From Moorella thermoacetica (GTDB lineage: Bacteria > Bacillota > DSM-521 > Neomoorellales > Neomoorellaceae), in NCBI RefSeq assembly GCF_001267405.1, contig NZ_CP012369.1, positions 2,212,402 through 2,276,401 of the forward strand: DNA of 64,000 nucleotides, written 5' to 3'. Positions 43,263-54,319 of this stretch are shown piece by piece. Position numbers and translations under genes: made by a program. The notes under the pieces were generated by a model that was not told where the DNA came from, made no database searches, and saw only the letters and a program-made list of their open reading frames with translations. Numbering within the stretch: position 1 is the stretch's first letter; every line of letters starts with the position of its first letter.

Positions 43263-43755
43263 TGGTCTTCACCTTCCTGGCCACGTAGGGCATCAATCCC
43301 CCGGCGGCAATGAGTTCCTGCATAAAGGGTGGGAAGGGGGCCACCGGGTAGGTCTCGCCCCTGGTGAGGTTGACTATTTCTCCCTTTCCGGCATCAATCT
43401 TTACCTCGTCACCGGCCTTGATCCCCGCCGCTGCCTCCGGGGACTCGAAGATGGGCAGGCCGATGTTGATGGCGTTGCGATAGAAGATGCGGGCGAAGGA
43501 GGCGGCGACGACCGCCGCCACCCCGGCGGCCTTGATGGCCACCGGCGCGTGTTCCCGGGAACTGCCGCAGCCGAAGTTCTTCCCGGCCACGATTATCTCC
43601 CCTTTTTGCACCCGGCCGGCAAAGGTGGGGTCGGCGTCTTCCATACAGTGCCGGGCCAGTTCCCCGGGGTCGGTGGTATTTAAATACCGCGCCGGGATGA
43701 TGGCGTCGGTGTCGATGTCGTTGCCGAAGGTGTGGCACTTGCCCTGAATGATCAT
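43255..43755 (-). CDS. leuD: 3-isopropylmalate dehydratase small subunit LeuD
   Basis: The product has 166 residues of the short archaeal/Clostridia type. Motifs are [39 protein letters not shown] and [11 protein letters not shown]. It pairs with LeuC in isomerising 2- to 3-isopropylmalate. The ATG overlaps the leuC TGA/TAA region by 4 bases. Confidence 0.95.
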   Translation of the reverse strand: MIIQGKCHTFGNDIDTDAIIPARYLNTTDPGELARHCMEDADPTFAGRVQKGEIIVAGKNFGCGSSREHAPVAIKAAGVAAVVAASFARIFYRNAINIGLPIFESPEAAAGIKAGDEVKIDAGKGEIVNLTRGETYPVAPFPPFMQELIAAGGLMPYVARKVKTSV

Positions 43756-45017
43756 TTTACTACCTCCTCTGGGGCGGCGATGCGCCCTTTAACGGCGCTG
43801 GCGGCGGCTACCGCCGGGCCGGCGAGATAGACTTCGCTCTCGGGATGGCCCATGCGGCCGACGAAGTTGCGGTTGGTGGTGGCCAGGGCCCGCTCCCCTT
43901 TAGCCAGGATCCCCATATGCCCGCCCAGGCAGGGGCCGCAGGTGGGGGTGGATACGGCCGCCCCGGCTTCGATAAAGGTTGCTATCAACCCTTCGGCCAG
44001 GGCTGCGGCGTAGATCTGCTGGGTGCCGGGGATGACAATGAGTCTTACTTCGGGATGGACCTTTTGCCCCTTTAGGATTTGCGCCGCCACCCGCAGGTCC
44101 TCCAGGCGGCCGTTGGTGCAGCTGCCGATGACTACCTGGTCGATTTTGATCTCTCCTATTTCTTTTACACTCCGGGCGTTTTCGGGCAGGTGGGGCAGGG
44201 CTACCTGGGGTTCGATCTTACTGGCGTCGATGTCTATCTCCTGATTGTAACGGGCGTCGGGGTCGCTCTGGTAGATGCGGTAGTCCCTTTGCAGCCGGCC
44301 CCGGATGTATTCTACGGTCTTTTCGTCCACCGGGAAGATGCCGTTCTTGCCGCCGGCTTCGATGGCCATGTTGGCCATGGTGAAGCGGCCTTCCATGGAG
44401 AGGTTGGTAATGGCTTCGCCGGTGAATTCCATGGCCATATAGCGGGCGCCGTCGACGCCGATCCGGCCGATGGTGTAGAGGATGAGGTCTTTGCCGCCTA
44501 CCCAGGGCTTAAGCTTCCCGTGGTAACGGAAGAGAATGGTCTCGGGTACTTTAAACTATAGCTCGCCGGTGGCCATGGCGGCGGCGAGGTCCGTGGAGCC
44601 GACGCCGGTGGCGAAGGCCCCGAGGGCCCCGTAGGTGCAGGTATGGGAGTCGGCACCGATGACCAGGTCTCCGGGACCGACCAGGCCCGCCTCCGGCAGC
44701 AGGCAGTGCTCGATGCCCATACGGCCGATTTCAAAGTAGTGGGTCAAGCCCTGCTCCCGGGCGAAATCGCGCAAGATTTTCGCCTGCTCGGCGGACTTAA
44801 TGTCCTTGGCCGGGGTGAAGTGGTCCGGTACCAGGACGACCCGCTCCGGGTCGAAGACTTTTTTCACTCCGAGCTTTTTGAACTCCTGGATGGCCAGGGG
44901 GGCGGTGATATCGTTCCCCAGGGCCAGGTCTACTTTAGCGTTGATGAGCTGGCCAGGCTCTACCGCCTTTAATCCGGCGTGGGCGGCCAGGATCTTTTCG
45001 GTGATGGTCATGCCCAT
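43752..45017 (-). pseudogene. leuC: 3-isopropylmalate dehydratase large subunit LeuC with in-frame TAG
   Basis: A single frame of 422 codons covers a whole LeuC, but codon 154 is TAG (44556-44558). The family has Trp in the context TGE-L-W-FKVPE, so a one-base change TGG to TAG explains it. Upstream of the stop: [20 protein letters not shown]. Downstream: [28 protein letters not shown] and [11 protein letters not shown], which carry the three cluster Cys together with the earlier part. No other lesion is seen. Alternatives are an assembly error or suppression. If real, the strain lacks LeuC from this locus and would need a second copy or leucine. Confidence 0.88.
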
Positions 45018-45284
45018 GGCTATTCCTCGCTCTCACAAATACTTCTATCCGGGATATGTCCCGCATCTGTTTAACCTGCTCACAGGTTCGGGTGAGGCAT
45101 GTTTCCTTCAGGAGCCAGTTTGCGTCTTAATTTGCTTACGCCTCGAACCGAGTCACCCTTCGCCTGTACTCACCACACCTTTTACTAATCTTGCCTGAAG
45201 TTATCGGTAACCTGTCTTGCCAAATATTTATCGCCTACCGGCTGCAGGACATAGTCCTTTGATGGCACTCTATCCAGTTCGGTT
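45018..45284. other. 267-bp gap between leuA and leuC with a dispersed repeat
   Basis: The rest of the operon has gaps under 30 bases, so this spacer stands out. It contains a 40-bp element (45131-45170) that recurs with 5 mismatches at 58228-58267. I see no promoter or terminator with confidence. Confidence 0.55.
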
Positions 45285-46838
45285 CTACTGGGCCGTACTG
45301 GCCTGCTGCAGGTTTTCTTCCCCTACCTCGTAAACCACCTTATTGATGGCGTTCAAGTAAGCGCGGGCACTGGCTTCCAGGACATCGGTGCTGATACCGC
45401 GACCTATGAAGACCCGCCCATCGTACTCAATCTTTACCGTTACCTCACCGACGGCGTCCTTGCCGCCGGTGACGGCATTGAGATTGTAAGATTTGAGGCA
45501 AACCGGGATGCGGGTCAGCTTATCTATGGCCTTGAAGGCGGCGTCTACCGGGCCTTCACCGCAGGCGGCCTCTTCCTTTAATTCTTCACCCACCCGGATA
45601 CCGATGGTGGCTGTGGGTACAACCCGGTTGCCGGTGGAGATATGAATATGCTCTAGAACAAACTTCTCCGGGATGCGCTTGACTTCGTGCTCGACAATGG
45701 CCTCCAGGTCGCGGTCGCTGATTTCTTTCTTGCGGTCGGCCAGTTCTTTGAAGCGGGCGAAGGCCTTATCCAGCTCGGCCTCCGTGAGCTTAAAGCCCAG
45801 TTCCTCCAGGCGGCTACGCAGGGCGTGGCGGCCGGAGTGCTTGCCCAGGAAAATATTATTCTGGACCAGGCCGATCATGGCCGGATTCATGATTTCGTAG
45901 GTAGTCCGCTCTTTTAAGACCCCGTCCTGGTGAATGCCGGCCTCATGGGTGAAGGCGTTCTTGCCGACAATGGCTTTATTGTACTGGACGGGCATACCCG
46001 TCAAGCTACTGACCAGTTTGCTGGTGCGGTAGATCTCCTCGGTGACGATGCCCGTCCGGCAGCCGTAGTAATCCCGCCGGGTATAAAGGGCCATAATCAC
46101 TTCCTCCAGGGCGGCATTTCCAGCCCTTTCGCCAATGCCATTGATGGCCCCCTCGACCTGCAGGGCGCCGTTCTCAATGGCCGCCAGGGAGTTGGCCACG
46201 GCCAGGCCCAGATCGTTATGGCAGTGAACGCTGATCCGGACTTTATCAATACCCGGCACCCGCTGCCGGATCTGGCTGATCAGACGGCCGAACTCCTCCG
46301 GGGTAGCGTAGCCCACGGTATCCGGGATATTAAGAACGGTAGCCCCGGCCTCAATGGCCGTGGCCAGGACCTGGCAGAGGAAGTCCAGGTCGCTCCGGAC
46401 AGCATCCTCCGGAGAAAACTCAATATCCTGGCAGTAACCCTTGGCCCGGGCCACTCCCCGCCGGACAGCCTCCAGGACCTCCTGCCGGCTCATCCGCAGT
46501 TTGTATTTCAGGTGGATATCGGAGGTGGCAATAAAGACGTGGATCCGCGGCTTTTGGGCCTCCTGGAGGGCCTCCCAGGCGCGGTCGATATCCCGTTCGT
46601 TAATCCGGGCCAGGCCGGCGATGACCGGTCCCTCCACCTCTCGAGCCACGGCCCGGACGGCCTCAAAGTCCCCGGGGGAGGCGATGGGAAAGCCGGCTTC
46701 AATAACATCGACCCCCAGGCGGGCCAGCTGGCGGGCAATCTCCAGCTTTTCCTGGATATTGAGGCTTACCCCCGGCGACTGTTCGCCGTCACGCAGTGTC
46801 GTGTCGAAAATATAAATCCGCTTGCCGGTATCTGCCAA
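45285..46838 (-). CDS. leuA: 2-isopropylmalate synthase LeuA
   Basis: The product has 517 residues. The core has [48 protein letters not shown] and [17 protein letters not shown]-terminal leucine-binding regulatory domain follows ([20 protein letters not shown] and [21 protein letters not shown]). It catalyses the first step of leucine synthesis, and feedback inhibition by leucine is expected. The start is TTG 46838 with GGAAGGG upstream. It follows ilvB by 27 bases. Confidence 0.95.
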   Translation of the reverse strand: MADTGKRIYIFDTTLRDGEQSPGVSLNIQEKLEIARQLARLGVDVIEAGFPIASPGDFEAVRAVAREVEGPVIAGLARINERDIDRAWEALQEAQKPRIHVFIATSDIHLKYKLRMSRQEVLEAVRRGVARAKGYCQDIEFSPEDAVRSDLDFLCQVLATAIEAGATVLNIPDTVGYATPEEFGRLISQIRQRVPGIDKVRISVHCHNDLGLAVANSLAAIENGALQVEGAINGIGERAGNAALEEVIMALYTRRDYYGCRTGIVTEEIYRTSKLVSSLTGMPVQYNKAIVGKNAFTHEAGIHQDGVLKERTTYEIMNPAMIGLVQNNIFLGKHSGRHALRSRLEELGFKLTEAELDKAFARFKELADRKKEISDRDLEAIVEHEVKRIPEKFVLEHIHISTGNRVVPTATIGIRVGEELKEEAACGEGPVDAAFKAIDKLTRIPVCLKSYNLNAVTGGKDAVGEVTVKIEYDGRVFIGRGISTDVLEASARAYLNAINKVVYEVGEENLQQASTAQ

Positions 46839-46865
46839 GAAGCATCGCCCTTCCTCTGAAAAAAA

Positions 46866-48548
46866 TTATTCCGGAAGAATCATCTCGTCCAGGGCCGCCC
46901 CTTCCGGGACCATGGGGTATACCATCTCTTCAGGACTGATCAGGCATTCAATCAATGTCAGGCGGTCGTTGCCCATAGCCCGAGCCAGGACTGGCACCAC
47001 TTCTTCCTGCTTACTTATACGCAACCCCTCGGCCCCGTAGCACTCCGCCAGGCGGACAAAGTCGGGGTTGCCGGTAAACTCGATGGCGGTATACTGGCGT
47101 TCATAGTAAAAGTGCTGCAGCTGGCGCACCATGGCCAGGCTTTGGTTATTGAAAAGTAAAATCTTTAAAGGTACGCCCTGCTCCCTGGCTGTACCCAGTT
47201 CCGCCATGCTCATCTGGAAGCTGCCGTCGCCGGTTATCAACCACACCTGTTTATCGGGCCGGGCCAGGGCGGCGCCCACGGCTGCCGGCAGGCCGTAACC
47301 CATGGTTCCCAGGCCACAGGAAGAAATGAAGGTGCGGGGTTCGGTAAAACCGTAAAAGAGGGCTGCCCACATCTGATGCTGGCCGACATCGGTAGTAATA
47401 ATCGCCTGGCCGCGGGTCATCTCCCCCAGGCGCTCGATTACCCACTGGGGCCGCACCTCGCCGCCGCGGCCATAGGTCAGGGGGTAGAGATTACGCAATT
47501 CTTTAATGCGCTGCAGCCAGGGGCCGTGTCCGGCGGGTTCCACCAGGGGCAGGAGTTCCTTCAGGATACAGCTGATATCGCCTACCAGAGGTAAATCCAC
47601 CCGGACGTTTTTGCCGATTTCCGCCGGGTCAATATCCAGGTGGGCAATCCTGGCCCGGGGGGCGAACTTATCCAGGGCTCCCGTTACCCGGTCGTCAAAG
47701 CGTACCCCCAGGCCCACCAGGAGGTCGCACTCCATGAGGGCATGGTTGGCGCAGGGCTTGCCATGGAGGCCGACCATACCTAAAGATAAAGGATTATCCT
47801 CGGGAAAGGAACCCAGCCCCGTGAGGGAGGTTACTACCGGTATCTGGAGCTTTTCTACCAGTTGGCGTAAATAATCCTCGGCTCGGGAAACCTGTACCCC
47901 GCCCCCCGCGAAGATTAACGGCCGCTCGGCCTCGCCTAAGATTCGCGCCAGGGAGCGAAGCTGGCCCGGATGGCCATGATAGGTGGGTTTGTAACCCCGC
48001 AGCTCCACCCTTTCCGGTAAGGGTGCCCGGCAGGGGGCCAGGGCCACATCCTTGGGTATATCTACCAGCACCGGTCCCGGGCGACCGGTGCCGGCAATAT
48101 AGAAGGCCTCCTTGACGATTCGGGGTAATTCCTCTACATCCTTGACCAGGTAATTATGCTTGGTAATAGGCATGGTAATGCCCGTAATGTCGGTTTCCTG
48201 GAAGGCATCGCTACCCACCATCCGCGTCGGGACCTGGCCGGTAAAGATAACCACCGGCACAGAATCCATAAAAGCGGTGGCAATACCGGTGACCAGGTTG
48301 GTCGCCCCCGGACCCGAGGTGGCAAAGCAGACACCTGTTCTGCCGCTGGCGCGGGCGTAACCGCTGGCGGCATGAACGGCGTTCTGCTCCTGGCGAACCA
48401 GGATATGGCGGATGGGCGTCCGGGCCAGCTCATGATAGAGGGGCAATACCGCCCCGCCGGGATAACCGAAGACCAGTTCCACACCCTCGTCCAGGAGGGC
48501 CTCAACCACGGCCCGGGCGCCAGTGCGGCCGCTAGTCTCCTGTGCCAT
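46866..48548 (-). CDS. ilvB: Acetolactate synthase large subunit, copy downstream of ilvN
   Basis: The product has 560 residues with three ThDP-enzyme domains: [36 protein letters not shown] (catalytic Glu), central domain, and the ThDP site [20 protein letters not shown] with the metal-binding NNQS. It condenses two pyruvates, or pyruvate with 2-oxobutyrate. ATG overlaps the ilvN stop by 17 bases. It stands where ilvC is usual in Clostridia-type operons. It is only moderately similar to the other ilvB, so this is not a recent tandem copy. Confidence 0.94.
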   Translation of the reverse strand: MAQETSGRTGARAVVEALLDEGVELVFGYPGGAVLPLYHELARTPIRHILVRQEQNAVHAASGYARASGRTGVCFATSGPGATNLVTGIATAFMDSVPVVIFTGQVPTRMVGSDAFQETDITGITMPITKHNYLVKDVEELPRIVKEAFYIAGTGRPGPVLVDIPKDVALAPCRAPLPERVELRGYKPTYHGHPGQLRSLARILGEAERPLIFAGGGVQVSRAEDYLRQLVEKLQIPVVTSLTGLGSFPEDNPLSLGMVGLHGKPCANHALMECDLLVGLGVRFDDRVTGALDKFAPRARIAHLDIDPAEIGKNVRVDLPLVGDISCILKELLPLVEPAGHGPWLQRIKELRNLYPLTYGRGGEVRPQWVIERLGEMTRGQAIITTDVGQHQMWAALFYGFTEPRTFISSCGLGTMGYGLPAAVGAALARPDKQVWLITGDGSFQMSMAELGTAREQGVPLKILLFNNQSLAMVRQLQHFYYERQYTAIEFTGNPDFVRLAECYGAEGLRISKQEEVVPVLARAMGNDRLTLIECLISPEEMVYPMVPEGAALDEMILPE

Positions 48549-49050
48549 TGCCGCTGGCCTCCATTCCCCTGGTCTTCGCCCCCCGGAGCATGGCGATCTT
48601 GCCCGTCCGGACTACCTCCCGGATGCCGAAGGGTCGCAGGGAGTTTTCGATGGCGTCGATTTTGTCGGCATCGCCGGTGGCTTCGATAATTAGGCTGTTA
48701 CGGGCAATATCGACGATCCGGGCCCGGAAGATATCGACAATCTGCATAATCTCTCCCCGTACGGAAGGGTCGGCGTTTACTTTAATAAGGATCAGTTCCC
48801 GCCCGACGTAGGGGTCGTTGGTGATGTCACTGATCTTGATGACATCTATGAGCTTGTTGAGCTGTTTACTGACCTGTTCGATAATCTGCTCGTCACCATC
48901 AACGACAATGGTCATGCGGGAAATAGCAGGGTTTTCGGTACGACCTACAGCCAGGCTGTCAATGTTATAACCCCGGCGACTGAAAAGACCGGCCACCCGG
49001 GTCAGGACGCCGGGACGGTTTTCCACCAGGACTGAAAGGGTGCGCTTCAT
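48532..49050 (-). CDS. ilvN: Acetolactate synthase small regulatory subunit IlvN
   Basis: The product has 172 residues. The ACT domain opens [25 protein letters not shown], and a second domain ends [23 protein letters not shown]. It binds valine and controls the large subunit. It overlaps both flanking ilvB genes (4 and 17 bases), so one small subunit may serve two catalytic subunits. Confidence 0.95.
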   Translation of the reverse strand: MKRTLSVLVENRPGVLTRVAGLFSRRGYNIDSLAVGRTENPAISRMTIVVDGDEQIIEQVSKQLNKLIDVIKISDITNDPYVGRELILIKVNADPSVRGEIMQIVDIFRARIVDIARNSLIIEATGDADKIDAIENSLRPFGIREVVRTGKIAMLRGAKTRGMEASGNGTGD

Positions 49051-50756
49051 GCTCCCTTACCTCCCGTCACCATCTTATTGAGGGTGCCCCCCGGCGGCAC
49101 CATGGGAAAGACGTTCTCCTCCCTGTCGATCCTGACATCAACCAGGAAGGGGCCTTCTGCAGCCAGGGCTTCTTCCAGAGCGGGAACAACCTCCCGGCTT
49201 TCGTTAACCAGCCGCCCCGGAATGCGGTAGGCCTCAGCCACCTTGACAAAGTCCGGATTACCGAGCATCTCCGAGTAGGCATAGCGGCGGTTAAAAAAGA
49301 ATTCCTGCCACTGACGCACCATACCCAGGTAACCGTTGTTCATGATAATAATCTTGAGTGGCAACTGGTAATGGCTAATGGTAGCGAGCTCCTGGATATT
49401 CATCTGGAAACTACCGTCGCCAGTAATAACCACAATCGGCTCCCCCGGCCGGGCAACAGCGGCTCCCATGGCTGCCGGGACGCCAAAGCCCATGGTTCCT
49501 AATCCGCAGGACGAAAGGAAGGCGCGGGGCCGGCTCAGGGGATAATACTGCACCGCCCACATCTGGTGCTGGCCGACATCAGTGCAGATAATGGCCTGCC
49601 CCTTAGTAAGATTATATAATTCCTCCAGGACATACTGGGGTTTCAGGCCACTCTTTTCATAGCGTAACGGATTTTCTTCCTGCCAGCGCCGGATTTGCTG
49701 CCGCCAGGCCTGGTGATCGCCTTTTCCCGACAATTTCTCCAGGATGGCGGCCAACCCCTGACGAGCATCGCTGACAATGGGAATATGGGCCTGAACCACC
49801 TTGCCGATCTCAGCGGCATCAATATCGATGTGGATAATTTTAGCTTTCGGAGCAAAGGCTTCGACTTTACCCGTGACCCGGTCGTCAAAACGGACACCCA
49901 CACCGATAATGAGATCCGTCTCACACATGGCGTAGTTGGCTGCCGCTGTACCATGCATGCCCACCATGCCTACAAATAAAGGATGGGTTTCCGGGAAACC
50001 GCCCTTGCCCATCATGCTCATGACTACGGGAATATCCTGGCCCTCAGCCAGTTGCCGTACTTCTTCATGGGCTTCTGAGGTGATTACGCCGCCACCAATA
50101 AAGAGTAAAGGTTTTTCCGCAGCCCCGATAGCGGCAGCCGCCTGGGCTACCTGGAGGGCGTGGGGTTGCACCTTGCACCGGTAACCTGGAAGGTGGAGTC
50201 TGGGAGGGTAGCGAAACAGTGCCCGCTGGGTGGTAATATCCTTGGGAATATCGATCAGCACCGGACCCGGACGGCCGGTGGTAGCGATGTAAAAAGCCTC
50301 GTGGATGGTAGCTGCCAGGTCGTGGACGTTCTTGACCAGGTAATTGGCCTTGGTAATGGGGAGGGTAATGCCGGTAATGTCGGCTTCCTGGAAGGAATCA
50401 TGGCCAATCATAGGAACACTGACCTGGCCGGTAATGGCAACCAGGGGGATGGAATCCATATAGGCATTGGCGATCCCCGTCACCAGGTTGGTTGCTCCAG
50501 GGCCGGAAGTAGCAATACACACACCGGGTTTGCCGCTGGCGCGGGCATAACCGTCGGCGGCATGGGCGGCTGCCTGCTCATGCCGCGTTAAAATATGGCG
50601 TATGCTGGCTACCGCCAGCTCATGATAAAGGGGCAGGACGGAGCCCCCCGGGATACCAAATACGGTATCCACTCCCTCTGCCTGGAGGGCCTGAACAATA
50701 ATCTCCGCTCCGGTTAGTTTTTTGCCTTCAGCTCGATCCCCAATGGTAAAAAGCAC
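49047..50756 (-). CDS. ilvB: Acetolactate synthase large subunit, copy upstream of ilvN
   Basis: The product has about 569 residues from GTG 50756; the longer frame lies inside ilvD. Features: [35 protein letters not shown] (catalytic Glu), [15 protein letters not shown] and the ThDP site [20 protein letters not shown] with [20 protein letters not shown]. This sequence resembles the standard anabolic IlvB of Firmicutes. The ribosome site is poor, so the exact start is uncertain. It lies 20 bases past the ilvD stop. Confidence 0.93.
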   Translation of the reverse strand: MLFTIGDRAEGKKLTGAEIIVQALQAEGVDTVFGIPGGSVLPLYHELAVASIRHILTRHEQAAAHAADGYARASGKPGVCIATSGPGATNLVTGIANAYMDSIPLVAITGQVSVPMIGHDSFQEADITGITLPITKANYLVKNVHDLAATIHEAFYIATTGRPGPVLIDIPKDITTQRALFRYPPRLHLPGYRCKVQPHALQVAQAAAAIGAAEKPLLFIGGGVITSEAHEEVRQLAEGQDIPVVMSMMGKGGFPETHPLFVGMVGMHGTAAANYAMCETDLIIGVGVRFDDRVTGKVEAFAPKAKIIHIDIDAAEIGKVVQAHIPIVSDARQGLAAILEKLSGKGDHQAWRQQIRRWQEENPLRYEKSGLKPQYVLEELYNLTKGQAIICTDVGQHQMWAVQYYPLSRPRAFLSSCGLGTMGFGVPAAMGAAVARPGEPIVVITGDGSFQMNIQELATISHYQLPLKIIIMNNGYLGMVRQWQEFFFNRRYAYSEMLGNPDFVKVAEAYRIPGRLVNESREVVPALEEALAAEGPFLVDVRIDREENVFPMVPPGGTLNKMVTGGKGA

Positions 50757-50776
50757 CCCTTTGCGCTTAAAATATT

Positions 50777-52435
50777 TTACTCCAACACCGCGCCCCTGGC
50801 TCCGGAAGTAACCATGCGCGCGTAGCGGCCCAGGTAACCGCCGGTGATCTTCGGCGGCGGCGCCTGCCAATTCTGGCGGCGGCGGGCAATTTCTTCTTCC
50901 GGCACCTTAAGTTCCAGCTTGCCGGCTTCAATATCGATGGCGATGATATCTCCTTCTTCCACCAGGGCGATGAGCCCCCCGGCCGCTGCTTCCGGCGAGA
51001 CGTGACCGATAGAGGCGCCACGGCTGGCACCGGAGAAACGGCCGTCAGTGATCAGAGCCACGGAGCTGTCCAAGCCCATACCGGCCAGGGCTGCCGTGGG
51101 ACTGAGCATTTCCTGCATACCCGGACCGCCACGAGGGCCTTCGTAGCGGATTACCACCACATCCCCGGGTTTAATCTGCTTCCCCATAATGGCGGCAAAA
51201 GCCTCTTCCTCGCTGTTAAATACCCGCGCCGGCCCTTCATGCCGCATCATCTCCGGCAGCACGGCGCCCTTCTTTACAACGGCACCCTCAGGAGCCAGGT
51301 TGCCATACAATACGGCCAGGCCACCTTCCCTGCTGTAGGGGTCTTCCACAGGCCGGATAACCTCGCGCCGGCTTACCACCCGACCGCTGACGTTATCAGC
51401 CACTGTCCGTCCGGTCACAGTAAGGGCGCTGCCGTCAATCAGGCCATGACGGTAGAGCTCATTCATCACCGCCGGGATACCGCCGGCCTCATCCAGGTCC
51501 TGGATGTGCTGGCTGCCGGCCGGGCTGAGCTTACAGATCTGGGGCGTCCGCCGATTGATTTCGTTGAAAGTATTCAGGTCAAGTTTTACGCCGGCTTCAT
51601 GGGCTATGGCCGGCAGGTGCAGGCAGGTATTGGTCGAACCACCCAGGGCCATATCCACGGCCACGGCATTGCGGAAGGCTGTAGCCGTCATAATATCCAG
51701 GGGCCGGATATTTTCCTGGAGTAATTTCATCACCTGCATACCGGCTTCTTTAGCCAAACGTACCCGGGAGCCGCTCACTGCAGGGGTAGTACCGTTACCC
51801 GGCAGGCCCATCCCTAAGGCCTCAACCATGCAGTTCATGGTGTTGGCGGTAAACATACCCGCACAGGAACCACAGCCCGGGCAGGCGCAGTCCTCCAGGG
51901 CGGCCAGTTCCTGTTCTGTCATCTTCCCGGCCTGGACAGCCCCTACAGCCTCGAACATAGTACTCAGGGAAACATCCCGGCCCTGGTAACGGCCGGCCAG
52001 CATGGGACCGCCGCTGATAAAAATGGCAGGGAGGTTCAGGCGGGCTGCTGCCATAAGCATCCCGGGGACGATCTTATCGCAGTTAGGGATAAATACCAGG
52101 GCGTCAAAGGGATGGGCCATAGCCATTACTTCAATCATATCGGCGATGAGCTCCCGGCTGGCCAGGGAATACTTCATCCCCACATGGTTCATGGCCAGGC
52201 CATCACAGACACCGATAGTGGGAAACTCCAGGGGCGTACCGCCGGCCAGGCGCACCCCTGCTTTTACGGCTTCCACCAGGTTATTTAAATGTATATGGCC
52301 GGGAATGAGTTCATTATGGGCATTGACAACACCTATAATCGGCCGCTCGATTTCCGTCTCGGTCAGGCCCATGGCTTTAAGTAACGATCTGTGGGGAGCC
52401 CGGGCCAGGCCCGTTTTCATAGCATCGCTGCGCAC
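50777..52435 (-). CDS. ilvD: Dihydroxy-acid dehydratase IlvD
   Basis: The product has 552 residues. FeS ligands are in [38 protein letters not shown]. Others: [39 protein letters not shown] and [23 protein letters not shown]. It dehydrates 2,3-dihydroxy acids to 2-oxo acids. ilvE is 18 bases upstream. Confidence 0.97.
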   Translation of the reverse strand: MRSDAMKTGLARAPHRSLLKAMGLTETEIERPIIGVVNAHNELIPGHIHLNNLVEAVKAGVRLAGGTPLEFPTIGVCDGLAMNHVGMKYSLASRELIADMIEVMAMAHPFDALVFIPNCDKIVPGMLMAAARLNLPAIFISGGPMLAGRYQGRDVSLSTMFEAVGAVQAGKMTEQELAALEDCACPGCGSCAGMFTANTMNCMVEALGMGLPGNGTTPAVSGSRVRLAKEAGMQVMKLLQENIRPLDIMTATAFRNAVAVDMALGGSTNTCLHLPAIAHEAGVKLDLNTFNEINRRTPQICKLSPAGSQHIQDLDEAGGIPAVMNELYRHGLIDGSALTVTGRTVADNVSGRVVSRREVIRPVEDPYSREGGLAVLYGNLAPEGAVVKKGAVLPEMMRHEGPARVFNSEEEAFAAIMGKQIKPGDVVVIRYEGPRGGPGMQEMLSPTAALAGMGLDSSVALITDGRFSGASRGASIGHVSPEAAAGGLIALVEEGDIIAIDIEAGKLELKVPEEEIARRRQNWQAPPPKITGGYLGRYARMVTSGARGAVLE

Positions 52436-52453
52436 GGTTTTCCTCTCCCTTGA

Positions 52454-53332
52454 TCAGGCAAAGATTTTCGGACCGTCGGTTTTAGTTAACTCACGGTACC
52501 GGGCAATGAGATCCCTGGTTATGGGGCCCGGCTGGCCGTTACCGATGGGCCGACCGTCCACCTTGACTACCGGAATAGCTTCCGCGGCCGTGCCCGTGAG
52601 GAAACACTCGTCAGCCACATAGACATCATGGCGGGTAAAGACCTTCTCGTAAACCGGTATGCCGGCTTTGGCCGCCAGCTCCATAACAGCGTTACGGGTA
52701 ATGCCTTCCAGAAGGCCCACAAAGGGCGGTGGGGTGATTAACTGCCCGTTCTTTACGATGAAGATGTTATCGCCGGTGGCTTCGGCCACATAACCTTCTT
52801 TATTCAGGAAAAGCCCTTCCGGAGCTCCGGCCCGGGTAGCCTCCATTTTGGCGATGATGTTATTCAAGTAGTTCAGAGACTTAATCCGCGGGTCCAGGGC
52901 ATCAGGGGAATTACGGCGCGTACCCAGGGTGACCAGTTCCAGACCTTTTTCATATAATTCCGCCGGGTAGAGTTCAATGGCCGCCGCGATACAAAAGATG
53001 GACGGCCGGGGGCATTTGCGGGGATCCAGGCCCAGGTCGCCCTTACCCCGGGTAACTACCAGGCGTATATAGGCATCCCGTAAATTATTACGCCGGCAGG
53101 TCTCCAGTACCACCCGGGTCATTTCCTCTTTGCTCAGTCCGGGATCCAGATTGATATGCCGGGCGGAATCATACAGGCGGTCAATATGTTCCTTTAAACG
53201 AAAAACCCGGCCATCGTAGGCGCGGATCCCTTCAAAGACGCCGTCGCCATATAGTACGCCATGATCAAATACTGATAACTTTGCCTCTTCTTCATCTACA
53301 TACTCTCCGTCAAGATAGATAATCAGCCCCAC
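52454..53332 (-). CDS. ilvE: Branched-chain amino acid aminotransferase IlvE
   Basis: The product has 292 residues, PLP fold type IV. Motifs: [43 protein letters not shown] (the PLP Lys is in SLNYLNN context: KSLNYLN), [15 protein letters not shown] and [12 protein letters not shown]. It transfers amino groups to or from Val, Leu and Ile. First gene of the operon, with a strong promoter 80 bases upstream and GAGGAGG before the start. Confidence 0.94.
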   Translation of the reverse strand: MGLIIYLDGEYVDEEEAKLSVFDHGVLYGDGVFEGIRAYDGRVFRLKEHIDRLYDSARHINLDPGLSKEEMTRVVLETCRRNNLRDAYIRLVVTRGKGDLGLDPRKCPRPSIFCIAAAIELYPAELYEKGLELVTLGTRRNSPDALDPRIKSLNYLNNIIAKMEATRAGAPEGLFLNKEGYVAEATGDNIFIVKNGQLITPPPFVGLLEGITRNAVMELAAKAGIPVYEKVFTRHDVYVADECFLTGTAAEAIPVVKVDGRPIGNGQPGPITRDLIARYRELTKTDGPKIFA

Positions 53333-53411
53333 GATTTCTCCTCCTCACTCTTTACCGGTTGGTGGGCGCCAGGGCCGGCGCGATAAAAGCCGCAAAATAT
53401 GTTTATGTTTC

Positions 53412-53440
53412 AGTATAAATAACCGTAAATAAAGTGTCAA
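53412..53440 (-). promoter_or_regulatory. Promoter of the ilv-leu-cimA operon
   Basis: On the minus strand TTGACA (53435-53440) and TATACT (53412-53417) have a 17-base spacer. The leader to ilvE is only about 70 bases, too short for a T-box. A separate hairpin (53500-53520, arms CGAAAGG/CCTTTCG) lies upstream of the -35 box. Confidence 0.88.
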
Positions 53441-53625
53441 GGATTTTTGGCTGATGGTAAAGTTTAAGTATTATCTAAGCAAAAAAATAAAGGTTACCAC
53501 GAAAGGGATAACTCCTTTCGGGCATCCTTTAAACTCATGACAATTTGAACGTAGATTTTTAAAGGTATAAAGGACTATTTCTGGTGCATGATAATGATAA
53601 ACCCGGAGTAAAGGAGTAGATTTTT

Positions 53626-53760
53626 ATGGCGAAATTAAATGAATTAGAAGTTGCCCGCTTAAGCGACGAACAAACCAAACGCCTGCAGGAAACCGAAAAA
53701 CTCATCAACGCCGCTGGTAACCAGGATATTTACCTGCTGGCTTTAAAGAAAAAGTCATAG
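53626..53760 (+). CDS. Hypothetical 44-residue protein
   Basis: ATG 53626 has AAGGAG 9 bases upstream. The product is charged and helical (MAKLNELEVARLSDEQTKRL, then QETEKLINAAG) and ends LALKKKS. I do not recognise it. It lies divergent to ilvE and 49 bases before another small gene on the same strand, so the two probably form a small operon. Confidence 0.6.
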   Translation: MAKLNELEVARLSDEQTKRLQETEKLINAAGNQDIYLLALKKKS

Positions 53761-53809
53761 CCCGGCCCTGGAACCGGCAGCAGGATACGCTAAAGAAGGT
53801 GATTGATAA

Positions 53810-54034
53810 ATGTCCCTTAACGGCCTCATTCGCCAAAGCCTGGAAATGGTAGAAGAGCTGGTAGCCATGCCCTTCCTGGTGGCCCAGAAAATATGGCCGG
53901 AGGATAGTACCTCCACCACCGATCAGGTTATCAACCGGGCCGCAGGGCTGAGTGCCGGTCTTGCCACCATGCCGTTCAAGGCCATTCGCGAAATCTTTGA
54001 AGACGACCGGCAGCAATCGCCATCGTCTTCTTAG
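53810..54034 (+). CDS. Hypothetical 74-residue protein
   Basis: The start has AAGAAGGTG upstream. The sequence is moderately amphipathic (MSLNGLIRQSLEMVEELVAM, PFLVAQKIWPED, LATMPFKAIREIFEDD). It has no membrane helix or Cys. The family is unknown to me. A terminator hairpin follows. Confidence 0.65.
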   Translation: MSLNGLIRQSLEMVEELVAMPFLVAQKIWPEDSTSTTDQVINRAAGLSAGLATMPFKAIREIFEDDRQQSPSSS

Positions 54035-54046
54035 GAAAAAATAAAG

Positions 54047-54065
54047 CCGGGAAAAGCTTTCCCGG
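54047..54065. terminator. Bidirectional terminator between small ORFs and fmdB
   Basis: CCGGGAAA and TTTCCCGG enclose 3 bases. On the minus strand CTTTATTTTTT follows, so it mainly serves the fmdB side. The convergent plus-strand gene ends 13 bases away. Confidence 0.75.
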
Positions 54066-54096
54066 ACTTATCACCCCCCGATGCGGGGGTCTCTTT

Positions 54097-54315
54097 CTAA
54101 TGGCAGCCACTGCAGGTGCTGCAACTGCCACCGCTGCAACTGCTGCTGCTATAAGCGGCGCCAGGTTTTCCTTTACGCGTGTAAAGGAAACCTGTAAACC
54201 GCTGGCTTACTTTACCGCCGCACTCCGGGCAGCGGACCTTGTCCCTCTCTTTGATGGCGGCAAACTGGCTGAAGAGGTGCCCGCATTCATTACATTTAAA
54301 ATCATAAGTCGGCAT
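54097..54315 (-). CDS. FmdB-family zinc ribbon protein
   Basis: The product has 72 residues from ATG 54315, preceded by GGAG and chosen because family members start MPTYDFKC. The zinc ribbon is CNECG...CPECG. The tail is Ser/Cys-rich (SSSCSGGSCSTCSGC). FmdB proteins are putative regulators or metallochaperones of unknown role. It lies 4 bases past the HD-GYP gene stop, so the two are cotranscribed. Confidence 0.9.
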   Translation of the reverse strand: MPTYDFKCNECGHLFSQFAAIKERDKVRCPECGGKVSQRFTGFLYTRKGKPGAAYSSSSCSGGSCSTCSGCH

Positions 54316-54319
54316 AACC

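Noticed and set aside
42219-43313. 364-codon plus-strand frame opposite leuB
   Set aside because: Antisense to a complete, motif-bearing LeuB.
44556-44558. Pyrrolysine read-through of the leuC TAG
   Set aside because: There is no pyl gene in the window, TAG is used as a normal stop by several genes here (for example pglX at 22427 and 53760), and family consensus is Trp.
53333-53440. T-box or leader-peptide attenuator before ilvE
   Set aside because: The transcript leader is about 70 bases, with no T-box core, no run of Leu/Ile/Val codons and no terminator hairpin.
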